Shown here piece by piece: positions 7,020 to 13,423 of a stretch of DNA of 14,147 nucleotides; within the stretch, counting starts at the first letter, position 1; each line of letters opens with the position of its first letter. A program made the translations under genes and the position numbers. Source of the DNA: Candidatus Dependentiae bacterium (GTDB lineage: Bacteria > Babelota > Babeliae > Babelales > UASB340). The stretch lies in assembly GCA_018897535.1 (NCBI GenBank), contig JAHIKO010000004.1:1-14147 (forward strand), in the 5' to 3' direction. Under the pieces are notes generated by a model, which saw only the letters and a list, made by a program, of their open reading frames with translations, was not told where the DNA came from and searched no databases.

Positions 7020-8603
7020 ATGAATAATAGTTTTAATATTTTATTAAATCAAGCAAAAAAATTTCCAAGTTCTCCCGGAATCTATATTTTTAAAAATATA
7101 GATAACCAAATTATTTATATTGGAAAAGCAAAAAATTTAAAAAAAAGAATTAAAAGTTATTTCCAAAAAGAACAAGATTTAAAATCTTTATCATTAACAC
7201 AAAATGCTACAAGTTTAGAATTTATTATTACAAAAAGTGAACTTCAAGCAATGCTTTTGGAAGCAGAATTAATAAAAGCAAATCAACCCAAATTTAACAT
7301 TTTATTAAAAGATGGACAACCATTTTTGTATATACTTTTTTCACAGCCATCAAAAAAATTGCCAGAAATAAAAATAGTCAGAAATAAAAAAGAAAAAGGC
7401 ACTTATTTTGGACCATTTATAGATAAAACGGAAACAAGAAAAGTTTATAATTTTTTATTACATACATTTAGATTAAAACTATGTAACAAAAAAATAGATA
7501 ATGGTTGTCTTGATTTTCATCTAGGTTTATGTGCAGGCTCATGCACAAATAATTTTGATAAAAATGCATACATAACAAGATTAAATCTGGCAAAAAAATC
7601 ATTAGAATCCGGGCACAAAAAATTTTTAAATTATTTAAATCAAGAAATCAAAAATAATAATAATTTATTAAATTTTGAAAAATCAAAAGAGTTACATGAA
7701 TATAGAAAAGCTTTTAATATAGTGTTTAAAACTTTAGATGAAGACTATAGTTATAAAAAAATAGCAAAAAATTTGGCTCTTAAAGATATTTGGATTTTGG
7801 ATACAAATACAAAAAATTTAATCGTTTTTGAAGAACTTAACGGTGCAATTAAGAGAAAAAAAATATTTAATATATTTTTAGAACACGAAAATTCTTATAT
7901 AGAATATATAAATAGCTATTATCAAAATTTTAATGCAAATAATATAATTCTTATAAATTTTGAAATAAAAAATAATGAAAAAATTTTATTAGAAAAGTTT
8001 ATAAAACTATGGCAGCATAAAACAAACAATATATCTATAATCAAACCAAATGATGGCCACTTATTAAGTCTTGTAAATCTTGCTCAAATTCACGCTCAAG
8101 AAGAACTTAAAAATCAAAAATCACTTAATATTTCTTTAAAATTATTATTAAAATTAGAAAAAGATGTAAATACTATTGATTGCTTTGATATTTCACATAC
8201 ACAAGGTAACTTTATGGTTGGCTCTTGCGTAAGGTTTAAAGATGGGCAGCCTGATTATAAAAATTTTAGACATTTTAAAATCAAAACCCTGGACAATCAA
8301 AATGATTATGCGGCACTTCAAGAAATAGTTTCAAGAAGATATAAATTTTCAGACAATATTCCCGATTTAATTTTAATAGACGGTGGTAAAGGTCAACTTA
8401 GTTCCATAGAAAAAATTTTACCAACTGCTCAAATTGCAAGTTTAGCAAAAAGAGAAGAAACCGTGTTTTCAAAAAATATACCAAACGGCAAGATATTAAA
8501 CCCACAAAATTATACCGCACAAGTATTGATAGCGTTAAGGGATTATACGCACCATTTTGCAATAAGTTATCATAGAAAAGTAAGAACAAATATAAACGAG
8601 TAA
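7020..8603 (+). CDS. uvrC: Excinuclease ABC subunit C, lacking the C-terminal HhH domain
   Basis: UvrC makes the two incisions flanking a DNA lesion during nucleotide excision repair after UvrA and UvrB have located it. The 527-aa protein has the N-terminal GIY-YIG nuclease domain (GIY at 20-22, YIG at 33-35, R43, E81 in LLEAELIK), four cysteines at 155, 163, 171 and 175 matching the Fe-S cluster ligands described for UvrC, a UVR-like helical segment near 205-240, and the RNase H-like 5' nuclease domain (about 345-525). The latter keeps D390 (CFDISHTQG), D454 (LIDGGKGQL) and H511 (RDYTHHFAISYHRK). The normal protein continues into a tandem helix-hairpin-helix domain of about 60-80 residues; here the frame stops right after the HRK block. 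ATG 7020 has only a weak AAAAAG ribosome binding site. A GC-rich palindrome begins about 30 nt after the stop. Confidence 0.96.
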   Translation: MNNSFNILLNQAKKFPSSPGIYIFKNIDNQIIYIGKAKNLKKRIKSYFQKEQDLKSLSLTQNATSLEFIITKSELQAMLLEAELIKANQPKFNILLKDGQPFLYILFSQPSKKLPEIKIVRNKKEKGTYFGPFIDKTETRKVYNFLLHTFRLKLCNKKIDNGCLDFHLGLCAGSCTNNFDKNAYITRLNLAKKSLESGHKKFLNYLNQEIKNNNNLLNFEKSKELHEYRKAFNIVFKTLDEDYSYKKIAKNLALKDIWILDTNTKNLIVFEELNGAIKRKKIFNIFLEHENSYIEYINSYYQNFNANNIILINFEIKNNEKILLEKFIKLWQHKTNNISIIKPNDGHLLSLVNLAQIHAQEELKNQKSLNISLKLLLKLEKDVNTIDCFDISHTQGNFMVGSCVRFKDGQPDYKNFRHFKIKTLDNQNDYAALQEIVSRRYKFSDNIPDLILIDGGKGQLSSIEKILPTAQIASLAKREETVFSKNIPNGKILNPQNYTAQVLIALRDYTHHFAISYHRKVRTNINE

Positions 8604-8631
8604 AAAAATAATTTTATTATATAAGACAAAA

Positions 8632-8704
8632 GAGCCTGCCTCCGGCATGGCGTTACTGTGTTAGCGGAGGGCTATCGCCCTCCGCGCAAAACGCAACGCT
8701 ACTC
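8632..8704. repeat. GC-rich palindromic element (REP-like candidate)
   Basis: About 62% of the bases from 8631 to 8704 are G or C by direct count, in a window that is otherwise very AT-rich. It contains a perfect 9-bp stem, GCGGAGGGC (8664-8672) and GCCCTCCGC (8677-8685), with a TATC loop. An outer pair, GCGTT (8650-8654) with AACGC (8695-8699), can extend the structure, and a smaller hairpin TGCC-TCC-GGCA lies at 8637-8647. No ORF covers it. It sits between the convergent uvrC and amine-oxidase genes. Short, GC-rich, hairpin-forming and intergenic are the traits of REP/MITE-like dispersed repeats, but only one copy is visible in this window, so repeat status is inferred. A structured RNA is an alternative. 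Confidence 0.6.
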
Positions 8705-8712
8705 GATTTTTT
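8664..8712 (+). terminator. Likely rho-independent terminator for uvrC
   Basis: The perfect 9-bp GC-rich stem-loop (8664-8685) is followed by a T6 tract at 8707-8712. With the outer arm (to 8699) included, the T tract begins 7 nt after the structure, somewhat far for a classical terminator. On the opposite strand the hairpin is followed only by a short T run (TCTTTTG), so termination of the convergent amine-oxidase transcript is less certain. Terminator use may be a secondary role of the palindromic element. Confidence 0.45.
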
Positions 8713-8737
8713 ATAATTTATTCAAATTAGTCGAATT

Positions 8738-10144
8738 TTATTGAGCAAGAATTGCTTGAGCAGCTCTATCTCCAGCCCATGCAGCACCAGCTAGATCCGG
8801 TGAATAAATATAATCCCCTGCAAAAAATATTTTATTTGAAACAGGAGCTTGTAATTGTGCTTGATAATTTGTTAAATATTGTAACGGGAATTTTACAATA
8901 CCTTTATCATAACGTTTAATTAAATAACTTATTACATCACAATTTGGATTGAAATTTGGTTCGGTTGTTTGTAATTGCGTTGCAACATAATTTACCAAAT
9001 TAACATCAGACATATTTAAAAGTGTCTCGTTTGTAACAATAGCATTTACAACGTTTGTTTCTTTTAATAAATATCTGTTGGATTTTCCAATATTTAAAAT
9101 AGATCCTGTCTGGCTTAAAAAGCCTCCAATATTATTATCATCTAAATATAATACACCATGTAAATCATTACCTGTTGGGAAATTTTTAACATATAAACTT
9201 ACTATGGCTATCTTAGAATAATCTACAGCATTAAGCGCATTTGTTTTTTCTGTAGATAAACCTGAAACTATGTTTTTTGCTATATAAGATGGTGTTGCAA
9301 TTACTACATAATCAGCTGTATAGTTTGAGCTATCAAGACAAGAAATGGTTACAGCCTCACCATTTACTGCAACATTTGTAACAGTTTTTTCTAAAAGAAC
9401 AGTGCCACCTTTTGCAACAATATCATCTTTTATTGCAACAGCTAACGATTCATTACCATCTTTTAATAAATAGCGATCGCCCTGTTCAAGATCACCATAC
9501 CAACCAACCGGCATTAACCCCATTAAATTATTTAAATCGCCACCGGTTTCAGATTTTAAATTTGCAGCAATATATTTTGCAGCATCAGGATCCAATGTTT
9601 TATATGTATTTAAATAATAATTTGTTGTCATATTTTCAAATTGATTCCATAACTGATTGTCAGGTAATTTATCAAAATAAAAAGCTTTATCTCCTAATGA
9701 AGCAGCTCTGTCTTCACTCATAATTCCAATGGCAGACATAATTTTTAATAAATAAAGCAATGTTAAGTTGTTATATATGCCATTTTCTATATAACCGGTT
9801 TTTAAATCATTAAGTTTCTTTTTTCTTATTATATTAATGTAATAATCAATAACCGGGTGCATAGCATCAAAAACATATTGGGCACCCAAATTTGATTGAA
9901 TACCTCCAATTTCTTCAGAATAAAGTTTGCCACCTATATAATTTTGAGATTCCAACAATGTAACATTGCAACCGTTATCAATCAAAATTATTGCAGTAGT
10001 CAATCCGGCCATACCGCCACCAACAACAGCAACATTTTTAGGGTTTGTTCTATTAATATTTTCTGATAATTCAAAAACAGCCGAAAGATTACTTAATAAA
10101 AGAATGGATAGACCTAAAGATACTATTATTTTTTTTGATTTCAC
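8738..10144 (-). CDS. Exported FAD-dependent amine-oxidase-like oxidoreductase
   Basis: The product (468 aa from GTG 10144) is a flavoprotein of the amine oxidase / phytoene desaturase / protoporphyrinogen oxidase superfamily. Its N-terminal Rossmann motif GGGMAG (42-47) in VAVVGGGMAGLTTAI is followed by E65, which should bind the FAD ribose, and the GG doublet at 71-72. The C-terminus has the second FAD motif, FAGDYIYSPD with GAAWAGDRAA (441 to about 464). The substrate cannot be read from the sequence. Residues 1-22 form a clean signal peptide (KSKKIIV, hydrophobic core, NLSA cleavage site), so the enzyme is exported; cofactor-loaded exported flavoproteins often use the Tat route, but no twin-arginine motif is visible. 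The frame is open back to a TTG at 10171, but GTG 10144 is preferred because GGGAG lies 6 nt upstream and the signal peptide then starts normally. It appears monocistronic. Confidence 0.88.
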   Translation of the reverse strand: MKSKKIIVSLGLSILLLSNLSAVFELSENINRTNPKNVAVVGGGMAGLTTAIILIDNGCNVTLLESQNYIGGKLYSEEIGGIQSNLGAQYVFDAMHPVIDYYINIIRKKKLNDLKTGYIENGIYNNLTLLYLLKIMSAIGIMSEDRAASLGDKAFYFDKLPDNQLWNQFENMTTNYYLNTYKTLDPDAAKYIAANLKSETGGDLNNLMGLMPVGWYGDLEQGDRYLLKDGNESLAVAIKDDIVAKGGTVLLEKTVTNVAVNGEAVTISCLDSSNYTADYVVIATPSYIAKNIVSGLSTEKTNALNAVDYSKIAIVSLYVKNFPTGNDLHGVLYLDDNNIGGFLSQTGSILNIGKSNRYLLKETNVVNAIVTNETLLNMSDVNLVNYVATQLQTTEPNFNPNCDVISYLIKRYDKGIVKFPLQYLTNYQAQLQAPVSNKIFFAGDYIYSPDLAGAAWAGDRAAQAILAQ

Positions 10145-10286
10145 AATACTCTCCCAAAAATAACCCGACAAACAAAAAGTTTTTCTGATTTTTATAAATT
10201 CGACAAGACCCTCCCTTCTAAAAATTTTTACTATTATTTTGAAATGTTACTAAAAAATCGAAAAAATAATCAATAATTTAAAAATC

Positions 10287-10316
10287 TTGAAATTTTATAG
10301 AAAAATAAAGTATTTT
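10287..10316 (+). promoter_or_regulatory. Weak candidate promoter for the 64-aa membrane protein
   Basis: TTGAAA (10287-10292) and TATTTT (10311-10316) are separated by 18 nt and precede a strong AAAGGAG ribosome binding site (10331-10337). The boxes match only partly and the region is almost pure A/T, so this is a low-confidence prediction. Confidence 0.3.
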
Positions 10317-10342
10317 AATTTTTATAAAACAAAGGAGACATT

Positions 10343-10537
10343 ATGTTTGATAAAATAAATTTTAATATGCTTGATAAAATACTTCCGCCGGTAATAAATC
10401 CATTTAAGGCATTAAACAATTTAAGCCAAATTAGAGATAAGATTGCTGAAGCGAAAACGGCTGCTTTCATTTTGGCCGGACTTCTTGCGGCAATATTAAT
10501 TGCTTTAATTATTTTAATTTTTAAGAGAAGAAAGTAG
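10343..10537 (+). CDS. Small single-span membrane protein, function unknown
   Basis: The 64-aa product has an amphipathic-looking N-terminal half (residues 1-38, with LPPVINPFKALNNL), one strong transmembrane helix (about 40-60, built of Ala, Leu and Ile) and a positively charged end, FKRRK. By the positive-inside rule the C-terminus should be cytoplasmic. The best ribosome binding site in the window, AAAGGAG, lies 5 nt before ATG 10343, which argues that this short frame is really translated. It lies between two minus-strand genes and stops 1 nt before the end of the convergent unrecognised gene, so it is a single-gene unit. I recognise no family; its shape resembles small membrane regulators, holin-like or single-span toxin peptides, but nothing in the sequence decides among these. 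Confidence 0.68.
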   Translation: MFDKINFNMLDKILPPVINPFKALNNLSQIRDKIAEAKTAAFILAGLLAAILIALIILIFKRRK

Positions 10538-10538
10538 A

Positions 10539-11249
10539 TTAATTTTCAAGATTTAAAGATTTTTTACTCTGAAGAACAGAATTATTAGCAATATTTTTCA
10601 TTTTTTCTATGTCATATATAGGAGTCAATCCATAATAATCAACAAGAAAAACATAAATTTTACCCTGCCAAGAAAACTCTTTAATATTTTCAAGTTCAAG
10701 AGAAAATATAGATCCTCTAAAATCTGTACCAATATTTACATCAAAATAAAATGTAACTTCTTCAATTTCATCTTCAAGAATTTGATTCTTATTTAAAACC
10801 AACTCCATGTCAAAAAAATATAAAGATCTATTAACCACATTATTCATGGCCAAATTTTTTTTTAATTCATTAATTAAATTAATATCACTAGATTTTCCAT
10901 CTATATTTTTTTTGCAAATTGCTATATTTAAAGCATTATTAGTTTTTGAAAAATCTAAATGCATTTTAACGTTCAAGTTAGTTTTATTTATGAAACTAAC
11001 TTTGCTTAAAACTAAATTTTTAAGCCTGATATTTTTATATTTTGGATCTCTTGTAAGCCTTATTAATGGAGAACTTTCATTTTCATTATCTGAAGAACTG
11101 AAACTAGGCTGAACAGATTTACTTCGATCATTTTCATCTAATGTTAATTTTTTAGGAAAAAACATACTTTTAAAGCGCCTCATCCCAAATAAATCAAAAA
11201 TACCCAAAGAATAAAAAATAAATATAAGAGTAAATCTGTTCAGCTTCAT
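10539..11249 (-). CDS. Unrecognised exported protein, last gene of the SPFH operon
   Basis: I do not recognise this 236-aa protein. It starts with a basic residue pair and a hydrophobic stretch (MKLNRF, residues 6-22) that reads as a signal peptide or anchor, then a Ser/Asn/Glu-rich low-complexity stretch (about 40-60), then an apparently beta-rich domain (about 75-215) with alternating hydrophobic segments such as VSFINKTNLNVKMHLDF and EEVTFYFDVNIG. No catalytic motif or cysteine pair stands out. It follows the SPFH gene within 13 nt, so it should be co-transcribed. The frame is open to a TTG at 11261, 1 nt past the SPFH stop; ATG 11249 is chosen because it places the signal peptide at the N-terminus. 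Neither start has a clear ribosome binding site, suggesting translational coupling. Its function may relate to the envelope role of the operon, an inference from context only. Confidence 0.72.
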   Translation of the reverse strand: MKLNRFTLIFIFYSLGIFDLFGMRRFKSMFFPKKLTLDENDRSKSVQPSFSSSDNENESSPLIRLTRDPKYKNIRLKNLVLSKVSFINKTNLNVKMHLDFSKTNNALNIAICKKNIDGKSSDINLINELKKNLAMNNVVNRSLYFFDMELVLNKNQILEDEIEEVTFYFDVNIGTDFRGSIFSLELENIKEFSWQGKIYVFLVDYYGLTPIYDIEKMKNIANNSVLQSKKSLNLEN

Positions 11250-11262
11250 ATCAAAAATCAAA

Positions 11263-12213
11263 TTAAGATTTAAATATCTCTTTAATTGTAGACAAAGAAC
11301 CCATCAAAGCACTAGATTCATATGGTAATAAAATCATCTTACCTTCTTTGTCTTTTGTAATTTCAGGCAAAGCCTTTATATAATTAAGCGCAACCATATA
11401 TGGCAATGGATCAGCACCTGGAACAGCCTTGCTTATCATCTGAATAGCTTCAGATTCTGCTTGCGTTGTTAAAAGTCTTGCCTCAGCTTCACCTTGAGCT
11501 CGGGTAATTTTTGACATTTTTTCACCTTCAGCTTCAAGAATGGCTGCCTGTTTTTTACCTTCAGCTTCAAGTATTAATGCACGCTTATCTCGCTCAGCTC
11601 TCATCTGTTTTTCCATTGCAACTCGAATATCCTGTGGAGGATTTACTTCTTGCAACTCAACTCTATTGACCTTAACGCCCCATTTATCTGTTGCATCATC
11701 AAGAATTTCACGTAATTTTTCATTAATTTGATCACGTGAAACCAATGTTCCGTCAAGATCCAATGCTCCAATAACGTTACGCAAAGTTGTTTGGGTCAAT
11801 TTTTCAATAGCTTGAGGCAAATTGGAAACTTCATAAATCGCTCTTTCAGGATCTGTAATCTGATAATAAAGTAAAGCGTTTATTTCCATAGTAACGTTAT
11901 CTCTTGTGATAACATTTTGCTTTGGGAAATCATAAACAGCTTCTCTTAAATCAATTCGCTCAAGAAGCTCATTGTATCTGTATAATTTTCCCGGAGCAGA
12001 TGGAGCTTCTTTTACAAAAGTCCAAAAAACTCTTCTTGGTTGATCTATAAAAGGAATCACAAAATGTATTCCTGATTTGAGCATTTTATTATATTTTCCA
12101 AGACGCTCAACCATTATCACTTCAGATTGCTTTACAATATAGGTTGATTTTGAAATAACCAACAACAAAAATAAAACAAATAAAATAAAAAATGTATAAA
12201 ATGTAAATATCAT
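11263..12213 (-). CDS. SPFH/stomatin-family membrane protein (QmcA-like)
   Basis: The 316-aa protein has one N-terminal membrane segment (about residues 3-21), an SPFH/band-7 domain (about 25-195: MVERLGKYNKMLKSGIHFV, VITRDNVTMEINALLYYQI, TLRNVIGALDLD, DKWGVKVNRVELQEV), a charged coiled coil rich in Ala and Glu (about 196-262: AMEKQMRAERDKRA, ILEAEG twice) and a conserved tail (PYMVALNYIKALPEI). Relatives form large oligomeric membrane scaffolds and influence protease access and membrane organisation. The stretch at 58-90 (PRRVFWTFVKEA...ERIDLRE) is longer than in E. coli QmcA but matches a subgroup I recall from several bacterial phyla. Strong AGGAG precedes ATG 12213. The NfeD gene ends 8 nt upstream, the standard SPFH-NfeD pairing. 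Family assignment is very safe; the specific physiological role is not. Confidence 0.95.
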   Translation of the reverse strand: MIFTFYTFFILFVLFLLLVISKSTYIVKQSEVIMVERLGKYNKMLKSGIHFVIPFIDQPRRVFWTFVKEAPSAPGKLYRYNELLERIDLREAVYDFPKQNVITRDNVTMEINALLYYQITDPERAIYEVSNLPQAIEKLTQTTLRNVIGALDLDGTLVSRDQINEKLREILDDATDKWGVKVNRVELQEVNPPQDIRVAMEKQMRAERDKRALILEAEGKKQAAILEAEGEKMSKITRAQGEAEARLLTTQAESEAIQMISKAVPGADPLPYMVALNYIKALPEITKDKEGKMILLPYESSALMGSLSTIKEIFKS

Positions 12214-12221
12214 GTTATCTC

Positions 12222-12668
12222 CTAAGAAACTATTAACTTATTGCCTTTAACAACTACTATTTTGACATTTTGCCCCGGTAAAAATTCTTTATCATCTTTA
12301 CCAACGGCAGCCCAAACTTCACCATCAACTTTAACCAATCCGGAATTATTTTTATCTATTTTTTTTGTAACCAAACATATGCGCCCAACAAGAGCATCAA
12401 CAGTTGTATTAACTCGCTTGGATTCTTTACTTTTTAAAAACAATTTAATAATCAAAAAAGATGCTAAAAATCCTAAAATCAAAGTAATACATTGCACAAA
12501 AAGTGAATAATCCAAAAATGCAACTATAGACGCTAAAATTGAACCTATAGCAAAGGTAACAAACAAAAATAACCCTGGAGTTGAAATCTCCAATAGTAAA
12601 AAAACTAGAGCTAGAATTAACCAAAAATAGGCTATATTTGGAGTAAGTAAAGAAAAAATATCTGTCAT
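12222..12668 (-). CDS. NfeD-family membrane protein, partner of the SPFH protein
   Basis: This 148-aa protein belongs to the short NfeD class. It has three or four hydrophobic segments in the first 78 residues (about 13-28, 31-50, 55-77), including LLLEISTPGLFLF, typical of the family, and a soluble C-terminal OB-fold domain (about 88-148: DALVGRICLV, GLVKVDGEVWAAV, PGQNVKIVVVKGNKLIVS) with the conserved G-x-x-W at 116-119. It lacks the N-terminal ClpP-like protease domain of long NfeD proteins. NfeD proteins act with stomatin-type SPFH proteins in membrane complexes, and here the SPFH gene follows after 8 nt. Its ATG overlaps the stop codon of the upstream amidase-like gene in an ATGA, and AGAGGTGA sits just before it, so the three genes are translationally coupled. 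Confidence 0.9.
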   Translation of the reverse strand: MTDIFSLLTPNIAYFWLILALVFLLLEISTPGLFLFVTFAIGSILASIVAFLDYSLFVQCITLILGFLASFLIIKLFLKSKESKRVNTTVDALVGRICLVTKKIDKNNSGLVKVDGEVWAAVGKDDKEFLPGQNVKIVVVKGNKLIVS

Positions 12669-13321
12669 GATATCACCTCTTGATATAAAAAATTTAAACT
12701 TTCAACAATTGGCTCTACAAAAAAATCCAATTGATCTTCATTACATAATCCAATTTCTATGGCAACAGCAGGTGCCGTTATTCCAACCAAAGATTTTATA
12801 GGTATACCAAAAACTCCATAAAAATCGAATTTGTTTGCATACTCTTTTCGCCCAAAATAATTTTTTATTGATTCTACGTAAACTTTCGTTTTGTTTATAT
12901 TTAAATAGTGAGACTGAGACACCGAAACAAACTTGAACGGATCTGTTGACCTAACTGCGAAATCCACCAACCGATTACGAATAAGATTATACAAAAAAAG
13001 CTTGGGTTTGGCAAATTCATGCCTAAACACATGCAAACTCAAGTAAAGATCTACATTCAATCTATTTGCAAAAGACGCATTTTGTAATTCAATAACCTCT
13101 TCTCCCTGATATTTCGTAAGTACACAATTATAGTCATATTTTTCATGTAGTTTTTGTTTTAATTTCTCGGCAAGCTTAAAAGTTATAGAGCGTTCATAAC
13201 TTTCCACAAGCTTTCGGCCCACATTTTTTGAATCTCCCGCAGGATCAATCATCACAGTAATTTGTGCATTAATATGTATAAAAAATATTGTAAATAATAA
13301 AAATATTATTTTTTTTAGCAT
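12665..13321 (-). CDS. Amidase_3-like exported protein with incomplete zinc site
   Basis: The 218-aa product has a signal peptide (residues 1-19, cleavage after INA) and a fold pattern matching N-acetylmuramoyl-L-alanine amidases of the Amidase_3 type: VMIDPAGD (23-30), YERSITFKLAEKLKQKL (42-58), VLTK with LQNASFANRL (67-88), DLYLSLHVF (91-99) and PAVAIEIGLCNE (184-195). Known enzymes bind zinc through the His of DPGHGG, a Glu, and the His of SLHxN, with a catalytic Glu in the ExGF motif. Here E43, H97 and E189 are kept, but the first His is gone (DPAGDS instead of DPGHGG). It may be inactive, a binding protein or regulator, or use another ligand. ATG 13321 has AAGG upstream. It heads the operon with NfeD (ATGA overlap) and SPFH, placing it at the envelope. 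The family call is fairly sure; activity is doubtful. Confidence 0.75.
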   Translation of the reverse strand: MLKKIIFLLFTIFFIHINAQITVMIDPAGDSKNVGRKLVESYERSITFKLAEKLKQKLHEKYDYNCVLTKYQGEEVIELQNASFANRLNVDLYLSLHVFRHEFAKPKLFLYNLIRNRLVDFAVRSTDPFKFVSVSQSHYLNINKTKVYVESIKNYFGRKEYANKFDFYGVFGIPIKSLVGITAPAVAIEIGLCNEDQLDFFVEPIVESLNFLYQEVIS

Positions 13322-13330
13322 ATTACCTTT

Positions 13331-13358
13331 TTGACAGCTATATTTTCTGTAGTATTAT
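13331..13358 (+). promoter_or_regulatory. Predicted sigma70 promoter of alaS
   Basis: A perfect TTGACA (13331-13336) is followed after 16 nt by TATTAT (13353-13358). Transcription would start near 13365 and give a leader of about 59 nt before alaS ATG 13424. The -35 box abuts the start region of the divergent amidase-like gene, and the -10 box overlaps that gene's own predicted -10. Confidence 0.6.
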
Positions 13359-13382
13359 AAAAAACAGCTTTTAATTAGTTAA
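13354..13382 (-). promoter_or_regulatory. Predicted sigma70 promoter of the amidase-NfeD-SPFH operon
   Basis: On the minus strand TTAACT (13382-13377) precedes a perfect TATAAT (13359-13354) by 17 nt. The transcript would begin near 13347 and leave a leader of about 25 nt with AAGG before ATG 13321. The -10 hexamer shares five base pairs with the -10 of the alaS promoter, so the two start sites compete for the same DNA. Confidence 0.5.
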
Positions 13383-13423
13383 TTATACTTATTTATTTTT
13401 ATTATAAAAGTTTGGGTAAAAAT

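Noticed and set aside
8398..8589. Minus-strand 63-codon ORF at the end of uvrC
   Set aside because: It is antisense to the conserved RNase H-like domain of UvrC and has no recognisable features.
9412..9723. Plus-strand 103-codon ORF inside the amine-oxidase-like gene
   Set aside because: Its His/Gln/Tyr/Leu-rich translation is typical of a reverse-strand shadow, and the sense frame has clear flavoprotein motifs.
10139..10215. Two similar 17-base segments exactly 60 nt apart (10139-10155 and 10199-10215) with 13 matching bases, as an operator pair or duplicated leader
   Set aside because: The first copy is simply the GGGAG ribosome binding site and GTG start of the amine-oxidase-like gene, and four mismatches in 17 bases is not convincing.
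10807..11112. Plus-strand 101-codon ORF within the unrecognised exported gene
   Set aside because: It is antisense within an operon member, without a ribosome binding site or family resemblance.
12241..12510. Plus-strand 89-codon ORF within the NfeD gene
   Set aside because: It is antisense to the conserved OB-fold region of NfeD.
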